64,000 nucleotides of DNA. Source: Rhizobium sp. PP-CC-3A-592 (GTDB taxonomy: Bacteria > Pseudomonadota > Alphaproteobacteria > Rhizobiales > Rhizobiaceae). The translations under genes and the position numbers were made by a program. Location: NCBI RefSeq assembly GCF_003217095.1, contig NZ_QJSR01000005.1, forward strand, positions 279,335 to 343,334, given 5' to 3'. Positions 7,218 through 16,268 of this stretch are shown here, piece by piece. The notes beneath the pieces were generated by a model. The model saw only the letters and a program-made list of their open reading frames with translations, was not told the DNA's origin and did no database searches. Numbering within the stretch: the first letter of the stretch is position 1; each line of letters opens with the position of its first letter.

Positions 7218-8555
7218 CTATTCCCGGGCGAGCAGGCGCTTGTTGAGGAACAGCGCCAGCATGGTGCAGATCGCGCCCGACAGCAGGTAGTAACCGACGA
7301 AGGGCAGGCCGAACTTGCTCGACAGGCCGAGCGTGATCAGCGGTGCGAAGCCGGCGCCGAGGAACCAGGCGAGGTCGGAGGTGAAGGCCGCGCCCGAGTA
7401 GCGATAGCCCTGCGTGAACCGCGAGGACACCGAGCCCGCCGCCTGGCCGAAGGAGAGGCCGAGCACGCCGAAGCCGGCGATGACGAAGGACGAGATGCCC
7501 GTCTGGCCGGAGCCGAGCAGGATCGGGCCGATGAAGCTGAAGATGGCGATGATGATGGCGCCGACGACGAGCTGGCTGCGGCGGCCGATGCGGTCGGCAA
7601 GCAGGCCCGACGCAATGACCGTGAGAATGCCGAGGCCGGCACCCGCCACCTGCACCAGCATGAACGAGCCGATCGACTGGTCGCTGTTGAGGTTCGTCCA
7701 CGCCAGCGGGAAGATCGTGACGACGTGGAACATGGCAAAGCTGGCCAGCGGCGCGAAGGCGCCGATCAGGATGTCGCGGCCATGGGTGCGGATCAGGTCG
7801 GTGAAGGGCACGGCTTCGAGCTCGTGACGCTCCAGCAGGTCGCCGAAATCCTTGGTCATGACGAGACGCAGGCGGGCGAAGAGGGCGACGACGTTGATCG
7901 CGAAGGCGACGAAGAACGGGTAGCGCCAGCCCCAGGAGAGGAAGTCGGCTTCGGAGGTATTGGCGACGAAGAAGCCGAACAGGATGCTGGCGAGCGCAAA
8001 GCCGATCGGCGCGCCGAGCTGCGGGATCATCGCGTACCAGCCGCGGTGCTTCTCCGGCGCGTTCAGCGCGAGCAGGGAGGCAAGGCCGTCCCAGGCGCCG
8101 CCGAGCGCAAGGCCCTGACCGATACGGAAGATGGCGAGCAGGTAGATCGACCAGACGCCGGCATCCTGATAGCTGGGCAGGAAGCCCATGCAGACCGTGG
8201 AGATACCGAGCAGGAACAAAGCGATGGTGAGCTTGGTGCCGCGTCCGTAGGCACGGTCGATCGCCATGAAGACGACCGAGCCGATGGGGCGCGCGACGAA
8301 GGCGAGCGAGAAGATCCCGAAAGAATAGAGCGTCGCCGTCAACGGGTCCGGCTCGACCGAGAAGACGAGCTTGGGAAACACGAGAACCGAGGCGAGGCCG
8401 AACACGAAGAAGTCGAAGAACTCCGACATGCGGCCGATGATCACGCCAAGCGCGATCGAGCCGGGGGATACGGGTGCGTCGCCGTGGATCTGCCGCGCGT
8501 CGCGCTCCAGGGCCGAGGATGAGGGTCCGCCGGACGTCTCTGCTATCGTTGTCAT
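7218..8555 (-). CDS. MFS transporter, metabolite:H+ symporter (MHS) type
   Basis: A 445-residue polytopic protein of the major facilitator superfamily, with about 12 hydrophobic helices. The early GVIIGRMSEFFDFFVFGLAS and ARPIGSVVFMAIDRAYGRGT segments (the conserved MFS loop 2-3 region) are typical of the MHS group (ShiA, ProP and relatives), which import organic acids or compatible solutes with protons. The start at 8555 begins with a polar N-terminus of about 30 residues. The gene converges on the GntR gene (37 bp between stops) and closes the accessory catabolic region, so it may carry the same substrate or a by-product. That link is inferred from position. Confidence 0.9.
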   Translation of the reverse strand: MTTIAETSGGPSSSALERDARQIHGDAPVSPGSIALGVIIGRMSEFFDFFVFGLASVLVFPKLVFSVEPDPLTATLYSFGIFSLAFVARPIGSVVFMAIDRAYGRGTKLTIALFLLGISTVCMGFLPSYQDAGVWSIYLLAIFRIGQGLALGGAWDGLASLLALNAPEKHRGWYAMIPQLGAPIGFALASILFGFFVANTSEADFLSWGWRYPFFVAFAINVVALFARLRLVMTKDFGDLLERHELEAVPFTDLIRTHGRDILIGAFAPLASFAMFHVVTIFPLAWTNLNSDQSIGSFMLVQVAGAGLGILTVIASGLLADRIGRRSQLVVGAIIIAIFSFIGPILLGSGQTGISSFVIAGFGVLGLSFGQAAGSVSSRFTQGYRYSGAAFTSDLAWFLGAGFAPLITLGLSSKFGLPFVGYYLLSGAICTMLALFLNKRLLARE

Positions 8556-8956
8556 CGGGATGCCTCCATGCCTTTCACTGGCCGCGCGGTTCCACGCGTG
8601 CCGTCTTTTAAACGATGTTGATCAAACGGGCCGCGTTATCAAGTGGCAGGGTTGAGAAATTCTACCCTGCGACGGTATGACCCGTGTAAGGACGCGGTCA
8701 TTTCAAGGGGAAGCCTCGACTTTCTCATCAGGACCTATATCTCGCATGTTAGCGGGCTGACGACGTGAAGTCTGACGTGAAGTCTGTGGACGACGCGCTG
8801 TTGCGAATGGTGGACCGAGCCCGAGAGGTCTATCGACGCGGCGGTGAATTTTGCCGCAGGGCATCATTTTTGCTGCGGTGCGACCAAACACCTCATATCG
8901 TTCGTGGTCGCAGGGTATTACTCGCAGGGCAAAGATAACGAAAAGAGCATTGGACC
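8556..8956. other. Gene-free 400-bp region between the MFS gene and cyoA
   Basis: The gap must hold the divergent promoters of the MFS gene (-) and cyoA (+). The only clear structure is the palindrome at 8646-8670. A 62-residue - strand frame at 8703-8891 has no recognisable features and is not called. No FNR-type TTGAT-N4-ATCAA site was found. Confidence 0.6.
8646..8670. promoter_or_regulatory. 25-bp imperfect palindrome upstream of the MFS gene
   Basis: GCAGGGT (8646-8652) and ACCCTGC (8664-8670) are exact inverted copies around an AT-rich centre. The site lies about 90 bp upstream of the MFS start, a plausible operator position for a dimeric regulator. No T-run follows on either strand, so it is not an obvious terminator. 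Confidence 0.3.
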
Positions 8957-10228
8957 ATGGCGAACCTTTATCGACACGCTTGTCGCATCCTCATGCTGCC
9001 GCTCCTGGCGGGGCTTGCCGGCTGCAACATGGTGGTGATGTCCCCCTCGGGCGACATCGCAACGCAGCAGCGCGACCTTATCCTGGTCTCCACCTTCCTC
9101 ATGCTCCTGATCATCATTCCGGTGATCGTCCTGATCTTCTACTTCGCCTGGCACTATCGCCGGGCGAATACGGAAGCCGTCTATGATCCCGAGTGGCATC
9201 ACTCCACGCGCCTGGAAGTCGTGATCTGGTCGGCACCGCTCGCCATCATCGTCGCGCTCGGCGCCGTCACCTGGATCAGCACGCACAAGCTCGACCCGTA
9301 CCGGCCGCTCGACCGGCTCGATGCAGAACGGCCGGTGACTGCCGACATGAAGCCGCTGACCGTCGAGGTCGTGGCGCTCGACTGGAAGTGGCTGTTCTTC
9401 TACCCGGAATACGGCATCGCCACGGTGAACGAACTGGCCGCGCCGGTGGACGTGCCGATCAACTTCAAGATCACGGCCTCCTCGGTCATGAACTCCTTCT
9501 ACATTCCGGCGCTTGCCGGCCAGATCTATGCCATGCCGGGCATGCAGACGCGGCTTCACGCCGTCATCAATGCACCGGGCGAGTTCGAGGGCTTCTCCGC
9601 AAACTATAGTGGCGCCGGCTTCTCGCACATGCGTTTCAAGTTCCATGGCCTCGACCAGGCCGGCTTCGACGGCTGGGTCGCCAAGGTCAAGCAGCAGGGC
9701 ACGATGCTCAATCGCGACACCTACCTGAAGCTCGAAAAGCCGAGCGAGCGGGAGCCGGTTCGCTACTATGGCGGCGTCGAGAACGGTCTCTACGAGGCGG
9801 TCCTCAACATGTGCGCCCAGCCCGGCAAGATGTGCATGAACGAGATGATGCATGTCGACATGATGGGCGGCGGCGGCGAGGACAGCGAAGGCAACCGCGA
9901 GCGTCTACAGTACGACAACCGCCATGCCGGCACCGGCGAGGGCACGAGCGCTGCAACCTTCCCCGCCACCGGCCAGCCGGCCCGCTCGGAGGGTGCGCCG
10001 GAAGGCGGCAACGATCATGGCCAGCACGGTGCCGCGCCGGCCGAAGGCCAACCCGCTGACGGCGCACAGCCGATGCAGCACGACATGCAGAACATGAATG
10101 GGCACGACATGAACGGGCACCAGATGGGTGGCCAGAATCCGGAGGCTTCCGCTCCTGCCCCCGACAGTGGCTCGATGACGCCCGACAAGGGCTCGATTGC
10201 GCCCGAACAGCTGAACAACTCGAAATGA
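8957..10228 (+). CDS. cyoA: Cytochrome bo3-type ubiquinol oxidase subunit II with His/Met-rich tail
   Basis: The 423-residue lipoprotein has a signal sequence ending in LLAGLAGC, with the lipidated Cys at residue 23. Two membrane helices follow (about 43-63 and 85-105) and then a periplasmic cupredoxin domain (VEVVALDWKWLFFYPE; MNSFYIPALAGQIYAMPGM; SGAGFSHMRFKF). The CuA ligand set of cytochrome c oxidases is missing, as expected for a quinol oxidase. E. coli CyoA has about 315 residues. Here about 100 extra residues (from about 323) form a low-complexity periplasmic tail with repeated HGQHG, MQHDMQNM, NGHDMNGHQM motifs. It is the first gene of cyoABCD-surf1. Subunit identity is firm. Confidence 0.96.
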   Translation: MANLYRHACRILMLPLLAGLAGCNMVVMSPSGDIATQQRDLILVSTFLMLLIIIPVIVLIFYFAWHYRRANTEAVYDPEWHHSTRLEVVIWSAPLAIIVALGAVTWISTHKLDPYRPLDRLDAERPVTADMKPLTVEVVALDWKWLFFYPEYGIATVNELAAPVDVPINFKITASSVMNSFYIPALAGQIYAMPGMQTRLHAVINAPGEFEGFSANYSGAGFSHMRFKFHGLDQAGFDGWVAKVKQQGTMLNRDTYLKLEKPSEREPVRYYGGVENGLYEAVLNMCAQPGKMCMNEMMHVDMMGGGGEDSEGNRERLQYDNRHAGTGEGTSAATFPATGQPARSEGAPEGGNDHGQHGAAPAEGQPADGAQPMQHDMQNMNGHDMNGHQMGGQNPEASAPAPDSGSMTPDKGSIAPEQLNNSK

Positions 10229-10276
10229 TCGCGGCGCTTTTCCGCACCGCTTGCGACTGCAAGAACTGGGGTCACC

Positions 10277-12277
10277 ATGTTTAATCAGGACATTTCCAGC
10301 CTCGTCTTCGGACGATTGACCTTGGAAGCCTTTCCGTACCACGAGCCGATCCTCGTGCTCACCTTCATCGGCGTCGTTCTCGGCGGCATCGCCGTCGTCG
10401 CGGCTCTCACCTACTTCAAGCTCTGGGGCTATCTCTGGAAGGAGTGGCTGACGAGCGTCGATCACAAGAAGATCGGGATCATGTATGTGATCCTCGCGCT
10501 GATCATGCTTCTGCGCGGCTTTGCCGACGCCTTGATGATGCGCACGCAGCAGGCCATCGCCTTCAACGGCAATGAGGGCTTCCTGCCGCCGCACCATTAC
10601 GACCAGGTGTTCACCGCGCACGGCGTCATCATGATCTTCTTCATGGCCATGCCGTTCGTCACGGGCCTGATGAACTTCGTCGTGCCGCTGCAGATCGGCG
10701 CCCGCGACGTGTCGTTCCCGTTCCTGAACAATTTCTCGTTCTGGATGACGGCGGCCGGTGCTGCGATCATCATGATCTCGCTGTTCGTCGGCGAATTCGC
10801 CCGCACGGGCTGGCTCGCCTATCCGCCGCTGTCGGGTGCGGATTACAGCCCGGGCGTGGGGGTCGATTATTATATCTGGGGCCTGCAGGTGGCGGGTGTC
10901 GGCACGACGCTGTCGGGTATCAACCTGATCGCAACCATCGTGAAGATGCGTGCACCCGGCATGACCATGATGAAGATGCCGATCTTCACCTGGACCTCGC
11001 TCTGCACCAACGTTCTGATCGTCGCCTCCTTCCCGATCCTGACCGCAACGCTCGCGCTGCTGTCGCTCGACCGTTACGTGGGCACGCACTTCTTCACGAA
11101 CGATCTCGGCGGCAACCCGATGATGTATGTGAACCTCATCTGGATCTGGGGTCACCCGGAAGTCTACATCCTGATCCTGCCGGCGTTCGGCATCTTCTCG
11201 GAAATCGTCGCCACCTTCAGCGGCAAGCGCCTGTTCGGCTATGCCTCGATGGTCTACGCCACGGTCGTCATCACGATCCTGTCCTACCTCGTCTGGCTGC
11301 ACCACTTCTTCACCATGGGTTCGGGCGCCAGCGTCAACGCCTTCTTCGGCATCACCACGATGATCATCTCGATCCCGACGGGCGCCAAGATCTTCAACTG
11401 GCTGTTCACGATGTATCGTGGCCGCATCCGGTTCGAAGTCCCGATGCTGTGGACGATCGGCTTCATGGTGACCTTTGTCATCGGCGGCATGACGGGCGTT
11501 CTGCTCGCCGTCCCCCCGGCCGACTTCGTGCTGCACAACTCGCTGTTCCTCATCGCCCACTTCCATAACGTCATCATCGGCGGCGTGGTCTTCGGCGTCA
11601 TGGCCGGTGTCACCTACTGGTTCCCGAAGGCCTTCGGCTATCGCCTGAACGACTTCTGGGGCAAAATGAGCTTCTGGTTCTGGCTGGTCGGCTTCTACTT
11701 CGCCTTCATGCCGCTCTACGTGCTCGGCCTGATGGGCGTCACGCGCCGCCTCAGCCAGTTCGAGGATCCGTCGCTGCAGATCTGGTTCATCATCGCAGCC
11801 TTCGGCGCCGTTCTGATCGCGCTCGGCATCGCCTCGTTCATCATCCAGCTGGTCGTCAGCTTCCTGCAGCGCGAGCAGTTGCGCGACCTGACGGGCGATC
11901 CCTGGAACGGCCGGACGCTGGAATGGTCCACGTCGTCGCCGCCGCCGGATTACAACTTCGCCTTCACGCCGGTCATTCACGATCACGACTCGTGGTACGA
12001 CATGAAGAATCGCGGTTACGAGCGTCCGCTGGGTGGCTTCAAGCCGATCCACATGCCGAAGAATACCGGCACGGGGGTCATCCTCAGCGCGCTGAGCGTC
12101 GCCTTCGCCTTCGCCGTCATCTGGTACATCTGGTGGCTCGCCATCGTGTCCTTCATCGGCATCATCGCGGTCTCCATCGGACATACCTTCAACTACAACC
12201 GCGATTTCTACATTCCGGCGGATGACGTCGTTGCAACGGAAGGAGAGCGCACGCGGCGGCTCTCCGGGCAGGCCTGA
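10277..12277 (+). CDS. cyoB: Cytochrome bo3-type ubiquinol oxidase subunit I
   Basis: A 666-residue heme-copper oxidase subunit I. Key motifs are present: [15 protein letters not shown] (CuB His and the cross-linked Tyr region), LHHFFTMG (CuB His pair) and [13 protein letters not shown] (heme His). The [12 protein letters not shown] and [14 protein letters not shown] segments are typical of the quinol oxidase branch. Length matches E. coli CyoB (663). The protein reduces O2 to water and pumps protons in the inner membrane, taking electrons from ubiquinol. It lies 48 bp after cyoA and 2 bp before cyoC, in one operon. Confidence 0.98.
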   Translation: MFNQDISSLVFGRLTLEAFPYHEPILVLTFIGVVLGGIAVVAALTYFKLWGYLWKEWLTSVDHKKIGIMYVILALIMLLRGFADALMMRTQQAIAFNGNEGFLPPHHYDQVFTAHGVIMIFFMAMPFVTGLMNFVVPLQIGARDVSFPFLNNFSFWMTAAGAAIIMISLFVGEFARTGWLAYPPLSGADYSPGVGVDYYIWGLQVAGVGTTLSGINLIATIVKMRAPGMTMMKMPIFTWTSLCTNVLIVASFPILTATLALLSLDRYVGTHFFTNDLGGNPMMYVNLIWIWGHPEVYILILPAFGIFSEIVATFSGKRLFGYASMVYATVVITILSYLVWLHHFFTMGSGASVNAFFGITTMIISIPTGAKIFNWLFTMYRGRIRFEVPMLWTIGFMVTFVIGGMTGVLLAVPPADFVLHNSLFLIAHFHNVIIGGVVFGVMAGVTYWFPKAFGYRLNDFWGKMSFWFWLVGFYFAFMPLYVLGLMGVTRRLSQFEDPSLQIWFIIAAFGAVLIALGIASFIIQLVVSFLQREQLRDLTGDPWNGRTLEWSTSSPPPDYNFAFTPVIHDHDSWYDMKNRGYERPLGGFKPIHMPKNTGTGVILSALSVAFAFAVIWYIWWLAIVSFIGIIAVSIGHTFNYNRDFYIPADDVVATEGERTRRLSGQA

Positions 12278-12279
12278 TC

Positions 12280-12909
12280 ATGAGCGCACCGACACACAAC
12301 CCTCTCGCCGACGGCGAAAAGCCGGTCTTCTACCTGACGGAAGACCATCATCCGGAAAACAGCACGGGCCTCGGCTTCTGGCTGTACCTGATGAGCGACT
12401 GCCTGATCTTCGCCATCCTGTTCGCCACCTATGCCGTGCTCGGCCGCTCCTATGCGGCCGGCCCGTCGCCGGCCGATCTGTTCGACCTGCCGCTGGTGGC
12501 GATCAACACCTCCATGCTGCTCCTGTCGTCGATCACCTACGGCTTCGCGATGCTGCAGATGGAGCGCAAGGCGAAGACCGAGACGCTGTTCTGGCTCGGC
12601 ATCACCGGCATCTTCGGCGCGATCTTCATCGGGCTCGAAATCTACGAGTTCGTGCACCTCATCCATGAAGGCGCCGGCCCCGGCCGCAGCGCGTTCCTGT
12701 CGGCCTTCTTCGTTTTGGTCGGCACCCACGGTCTGCACGTCACCTTCGGCATCATCTGGCTGATCACGCTGATGGTGCAGGTGTCGATGAAAGGGTTGAT
12801 CCCGGAAAATCGCCGCCGCCTGATGTGCCTGTCGATGTTCTGGCACTTCCTCGACGTCGTCTGGATCGGCGTTTTCTCGATTGTCTACCTGATCGGAGTT
12901 CTCGGATGA
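12280..12909 (+). CDS. cyoC: Cytochrome bo3-type ubiquinol oxidase subunit III
   Basis: A 209-residue membrane protein with five hydrophobic helices and subunit III sequence ([55 protein letters not shown]). The length equals typical CyoC. It stabilises the oxidase core. The start follows the cyoB stop by 2 bp and its stop overlaps the cyoD start (ATGA). Confidence 0.97.
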   Translation: MSAPTHNPLADGEKPVFYLTEDHHPENSTGLGFWLYLMSDCLIFAILFATYAVLGRSYAAGPSPADLFDLPLVAINTSMLLLSSITYGFAMLQMERKAKTETLFWLGITGIFGAIFIGLEIYEFVHLIHEGAGPGRSAFLSAFFVLVGTHGLHVTFGIIWLITLMVQVSMKGLIPENRRRLMCLSMFWHFLDVVWIGVFSIVYLIGVLG

Positions 12910-13319
12910 GCACCCACGCCCCTGTCAACACTGGCGGACACGAGGACGCGCACGAAGCCCATCACGGCCACAGCCACGGTCATGAGGCGTCGCATGGTTC
13001 CTTCAAGAGCTACATGACCGGCTTCGTGCTGTCGGTCATCCTCACGGCCATCCCGTTCTGGCTGGTGATGGGCGAGGTGTTCGAGAACAAGGCTGTCACC
13101 GCCGGTCTCGTCATGCTGTTCGCGGTCGTGCAGATCGTCGTGCACATGATCTACTTCCTGCACATGAACACCAAGTCCGAAGGCGGCTGGACCATGATGG
13201 CGCTGATCTTCACGCTCGTGCTGATCGTCATCGCGCTGTCCGGTTCGCTCTGGGTCATGCATCATCTGAACACCAACATGATGACCATGACGCCGGATAT
13301 GATGCGCAATGTCCCCTGA
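12906..13319 (+). CDS. cyoD: Cytochrome bo3-type ubiquinol oxidase subunit IV with His-rich N-terminus
   Basis: A 137-residue protein with three membrane helices and CyoD landmarks ([34 protein letters not shown]). The start at 12906 overlaps the cyoC stop by 4 bp. Before the first helix comes a stretch very rich in His, Glu and Gly (about residues 11-32, [15 protein letters not shown]), longer and more His-dense than the usual N-terminus. It may bind a metal such as copper, which is an inference. The 3' end overlaps the SURF1 gene by 11 bp. Confidence 0.95.
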   Translation: MSTHAPVNTGGHEDAHEAHHGHSHGHEASHGSFKSYMTGFVLSVILTAIPFWLVMGEVFENKAVTAGLVMLFAVVQIVVHMIYFLHMNTKSEGGWTMMALIFTLVLIVIALSGSLWVMHHLNTNMMTMTPDMMRNVP

Positions 13320-14163
13320 TACACCCCGGCGGCCGGACACGGCCGCCGGATCCCCCGGGAAGGCTGCACCATCTGCCTCCGGACGCAGCACAAAGGGGCG
13401 CGCGGCGGATGGCGGCGCTTCGTCGGGGCGCGGCTCCCGCAAGGGGCTCGTCGTGCTCGGGGCGGTCGCGACCTTCGTCACGGTCGTTCTTCTGGCGCTC
13501 GGCATCTGGCAGGTGCAGCGCCTGTTCTGGAAGCTCGACCTGATCGAGCGCGTGGATGCGCGGGTCCATGCCGCACCGGTCGAGGCGCCGCGTGCCGACC
13601 AGTGGTCTTCCATCACGCCCGGTAACGACGAATACCGCCATATCAGCGTCAGCGGTACCTTCCGGCATGAGGCTGAAACGCTGGTGCAGGCGACGACCGA
13701 GCGGGGGCCGGGCTTCTGGGTCATGACACCCCTGGTGCGGGACGACGGCACCGCCATCCTCATCAATCGCGGCTTCGTGCCGCCCGACCGGCGCGACCCC
13801 GCGACGCGAAGCGCCGGGAATGTTTCCGGTTCGACGCATCTCGTCGGCCTTCTCAGGCTGTCGGAGCCGGGCGGCGGCTTCCTGCGCGAAAACGATCCGT
13901 CAGGGAACCGCTGGTACTCCCGGGATGTCGCCGCCATCGCTGCGGCCCGCGGCCTGCAACAGGCAGCGCCCTATTTCATCGACGCTGACGGCATGGAAAA
14001 TCCCGGAGGCTTTCCGGTCGGTGGGCTGACGCGCATCGTCTTTCCGAACAACCACCTCGTCTATGCCCTGACATGGTTCGCGCTCGCGGCGATGCTGATC
14101 GGTGCGATGCTGGTCATCGGGCGCCGGGAATGGGCGCGCGCCTCGATCGATCCCGAGGCTTGA
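13309..14163 (+). CDS. SURF1-family oxidase assembly protein
   Basis: The 284-residue protein has a Pro/Ser/Gly-rich leader of about 45 residues, a first membrane helix (GLVVLGAVATFVTVVLLALGIWQVQR), a SURF1 body (HISVSGTFRHEAETLVQ; GPGFWVMTPLV; ILINRGFVPPDRRD) and a second helix near the C-terminus ending in IGRREWARASID. SURF1 proteins help place heme a or o in heme-copper oxidases. The ATG at 13309 overlaps cyoD by 11 bp, so it is the last gene of the cyo operon. No heme O synthase (cyoE/ctaB) gene follows. Confidence 0.92.
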   Translation: MSPDTPRRPDTAAGSPGKAAPSASGRSTKGRAADGGASSGRGSRKGLVVLGAVATFVTVVLLALGIWQVQRLFWKLDLIERVDARVHAAPVEAPRADQWSSITPGNDEYRHISVSGTFRHEAETLVQATTERGPGFWVMTPLVRDDGTAILINRGFVPPDRRDPATRSAGNVSGSTHLVGLLRLSEPGGGFLRENDPSGNRWYSRDVAAIAAARGLQQAAPYFIDADGMENPGGFPVGGLTRIVFPNNHLVYALTWFALAAMLIGAMLVIGRREWARASIDPEA

Positions 14164-14191
14164 GCGTCGTCACATCCGGTGCGCGCCCGCC

Positions 14192-15208
14192 TCAGGCAAG
14201 CAGCGCCAGAAGATCGTCGTGCAGAGGCTTTGGGATCTCGACGCTGCCTGCCGCCTCGCTGCGTTGGCGTGCGGTATAGCGGCGCTGCGAGGGGAGGCGC
14301 GCACCCTGGCCGATGATGGCATCGAACAGGGCCTCCGCCCGCTCGGCATTCTCCGTCGCCCGCCCGCCGGAGAGGAGGTTCGGATCGAAGGCGAGCAGCA
14401 GTTCGCCATGGCAGGGTGCGGCACCGAGGCCTGCGTCAAAGATCTGGGATTCGCGGCTCGTCAGGTCGCCGATCAACGGTCCTGCCATCAACTCCACCAT
14501 GGCGGCAAGGGCCGAGCCCTTGTGGCCGCCGAAGGTGAGCATGGCGCCGGCCATCGCGGCTTCGGCATCCGTCGTCGGCACACCGTCACTGTCGATCGCC
14601 CAGCCTTCCGGGATCGGCTTGCCGGCGCGCCGGTGCAGCTCGATCTCGCCGCGTGCGGCAGCGCTGGTCGCAAAGTCGAACACGAAGGGGAACGGGCCGG
14701 GGCGTGGCCAGGAGAAGGCGATGGGGTTGGTGCCGAAGACCGGCTTGGTGCCGCCGGCAGGGGCAACCCAGCTGTGGCTCGGCGTCATGGCAAGAGCCGC
14801 AAGGCCAGCAGCCGCGATGCGCTCGACCTCGGGCCAGAGGGCGGAGAAGTGGAAGCAATTGTTGATGGCCAGGGCCGCGACACCCTGTGTCCGCGCCTTC
14901 TCCTGCAGAAGCGGCAGGCCGAGCCGGAAGGCGAGCGGCGAGAAGCCATGCTTCGCATCGACCCTGACGATGCCCGGCGCTTGGTCGATCACCTCCGGCA
15001 CGGCCGTCGCGTTTACCTTCCCCTCGCGGATCGAGCGGACGCAGCCGAGCACGCGGTAGAGCCCGTGTGAGTGGCACTCGTCGATCTGGCCCGCCATGAC
15101 CGTATCGGCCAGCGCCTCGCAATGCTGGGGCGAGAGGCCGGCACGGGAGAGGGCCTTCACGGTCAGGGCGCGGGCCTCGTCGAGGGGCAGTCGGACGGTT
15201 TCGGTCAT
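14192..15208 (-). CDS. Ldh family oxidoreductase (malate / L-lactate / ureidoglycolate dehydrogenase-like)
   Basis: The 338-residue protein belongs to the type-2 malate/L-lactate dehydrogenase family, with an NAD(P)-binding fold unrelated to classical LDH. Marks include DECHSHGLYR (catalytic His region), GGTKPVFGTNPIAFSWP, FDFATSAAARGEIELHRRAG and GGHKGSALAAMVE. Relatives reduce or oxidise 2-keto acids, ureidoglycolate or cyclic imino acids such as delta1-piperideine-2-carboxylate. The ATG at 15208 starts the family's N-terminus; the longer open frame upstream is not supported. An AraC regulator lies 85 bp upstream on the same strand. The substrate is not known. Confidence 0.88.
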   Translation of the reverse strand: MTETVRLPLDEARALTVKALSRAGLSPQHCEALADTVMAGQIDECHSHGLYRVLGCVRSIREGKVNATAVPEVIDQAPGIVRVDAKHGFSPLAFRLGLPLLQEKARTQGVAALAINNCFHFSALWPEVERIAAAGLAALAMTPSHSWVAPAGGTKPVFGTNPIAFSWPRPGPFPFVFDFATSAAARGEIELHRRAGKPIPEGWAIDSDGVPTTDAEAAMAGAMLTFGGHKGSALAAMVELMAGPLIGDLTSRESQIFDAGLGAAPCHGELLLAFDPNLLSGGRATENAERAEALFDAIIGQGARLPSQRRYTARQRSEAAGSVEIPKPLHDDLLALLA

Positions 15209-15293
15209 GGGAACTCCGGTTCGAGGCAGGGTGTATTGGCAAGGTTTCCGGCAGGGGATGGAATACAAGATTCGCCGGCTATCGATAGATGGC

Positions 15294-16268
15294 TCAACCC
15301 TCGCTGAGCATTTCCGGCTCGCCGGCCAGCCGGCCGAGGAGCGAGCGTCGGGTACGCCCGGCATCGCGCAGGGGCGGCGCGCCGAACTGGCGGGCATATT
15401 CGCGGCTGAACTGCGAGGGGCTTTCATAGCCCACCTGATGCCCGGCACTGCCGGCATCCAGCATGTCTTCTACCATCAACCGGCGGGCCTCCTGTAGGCG
15501 AAGCTGCTTCTGGTACTGCATGGGGCTCATGGCGGTGATGGCCTTGAAGTGGTGGTGCAGTGACGAGACGCTCATGCTGACGCGCCGGGCGAGATCTTCG
15601 ATGCGCAGCGGCAGGGCGTAGTGCTCCTTTAGCCAGGCGCAGGCGCGGCCGATCTGGTGCGACTGGCTCTCGACCATCGTCATCTGGCGCAGGCGCGCCG
15701 CATGCGGGCCGGTCAAGAGACGGAAGATCAGCTCCTGCTCGATCAGCGGCAGCAGAGCGGGTATGTCGCCGGGACGGTCGAGCAGGCGCAGGAGCCGGAG
15801 GGCCGCATCCTCGAGTTCGGGCGTCAGCGCCGCAACCGACATGCCGCGCTGCTCGGGTGGCTCGGAAAATGCGCCCGCCGGTTCCCGCACTTGCGTCGTG
15901 GCGGGCGGACGGTCGAGCAAGGCGAGAAGCGGCGGGATCTTTGCGACGTCGATCTCGAAGACCATGCCGAGATAGGGGCTTTCGGGCGAGGCCTGCACGA
16001 TCTGGCTCGTCACCGGCAGGTCAAACGAGGTCAGCAGATAGTCCGAGCCGCCATAGATGTAGGTCTCGTGGCCGAGCGTCACCTTCTTCACGCCCTGTGC
16101 GATCAGCGCGAAGCTTGGCCGGTAGGCAGCGCAGGAGGGAACGGCCTGCTCGGAGCGCCGGTGCACCGTCAGGCCCGGGACCGATGTCGCGTGGTCGCCA
16201 TCCTCTCTGGCGAAACGGGCAATGATCTCGACGAAAGGCTGGCGGCGGGCGGCGGAGGGATCGAACAT
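15294..16268 (-). CDS. AraC family transcriptional regulator (AraC_N type)
   Basis: A 324-residue regulator. The N-terminal ligand domain (VHRRSEQAVPSCAAYRPSFA; GSDYLLTSFDLPV) belongs to the AraC_N type, and two C-terminal helix-turn-helix units follow (ALPLRIEDLARRVSMSVSSLHHHFKA; QVGYESPSQFSREYARQFG). This group often activates alcohol or aldehyde dehydrogenase genes. It diverges from the zinc alcohol dehydrogenase at 16573, and the 304-bp gap holds a pair of helix-phased direct repeats (16451-16480) that would suit it. Control of the dehydrogenase is inferred. Confidence 0.92.
   Translation of the reverse strand: MFDPSAARRQPFVEIIARFAREDGDHATSVPGLTVHRRSEQAVPSCAAYRPSFALIAQGVKKVTLGHETYIYGGSDYLLTSFDLPVTSQIVQASPESPYLGMVFEIDVAKIPPLLALLDRPPATTQVREPAGAFSEPPEQRGMSVAALTPELEDAALRLLRLLDRPGDIPALLPLIEQELIFRLLTGPHAARLRQMTMVESQSHQIGRACAWLKEHYALPLRIEDLARRVSMSVSSLHHHFKAITAMSPMQYQKQLRLQEARRLMVEDMLDAGSAGHQVGYESPSQFSREYARQFGAPPLRDAGRTRRSLLGRLAGEPEMLSEG

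Noticed and set aside
8703-8891. A 62-residue - strand ORF upstream of the MFS gene
   Set aside because: No ribosome site, Arg/Pro-rich composition, no known family; likely chance.
9905-12184. A 759-residue open frame on the - strand opposite cyoA-cyoB
   Set aside because: It is an antisense artefact of high-GC coding sequence; its translation is Asp/Arg/His-rich with no family features, while the + strand holds clear cyoA and cyoB.
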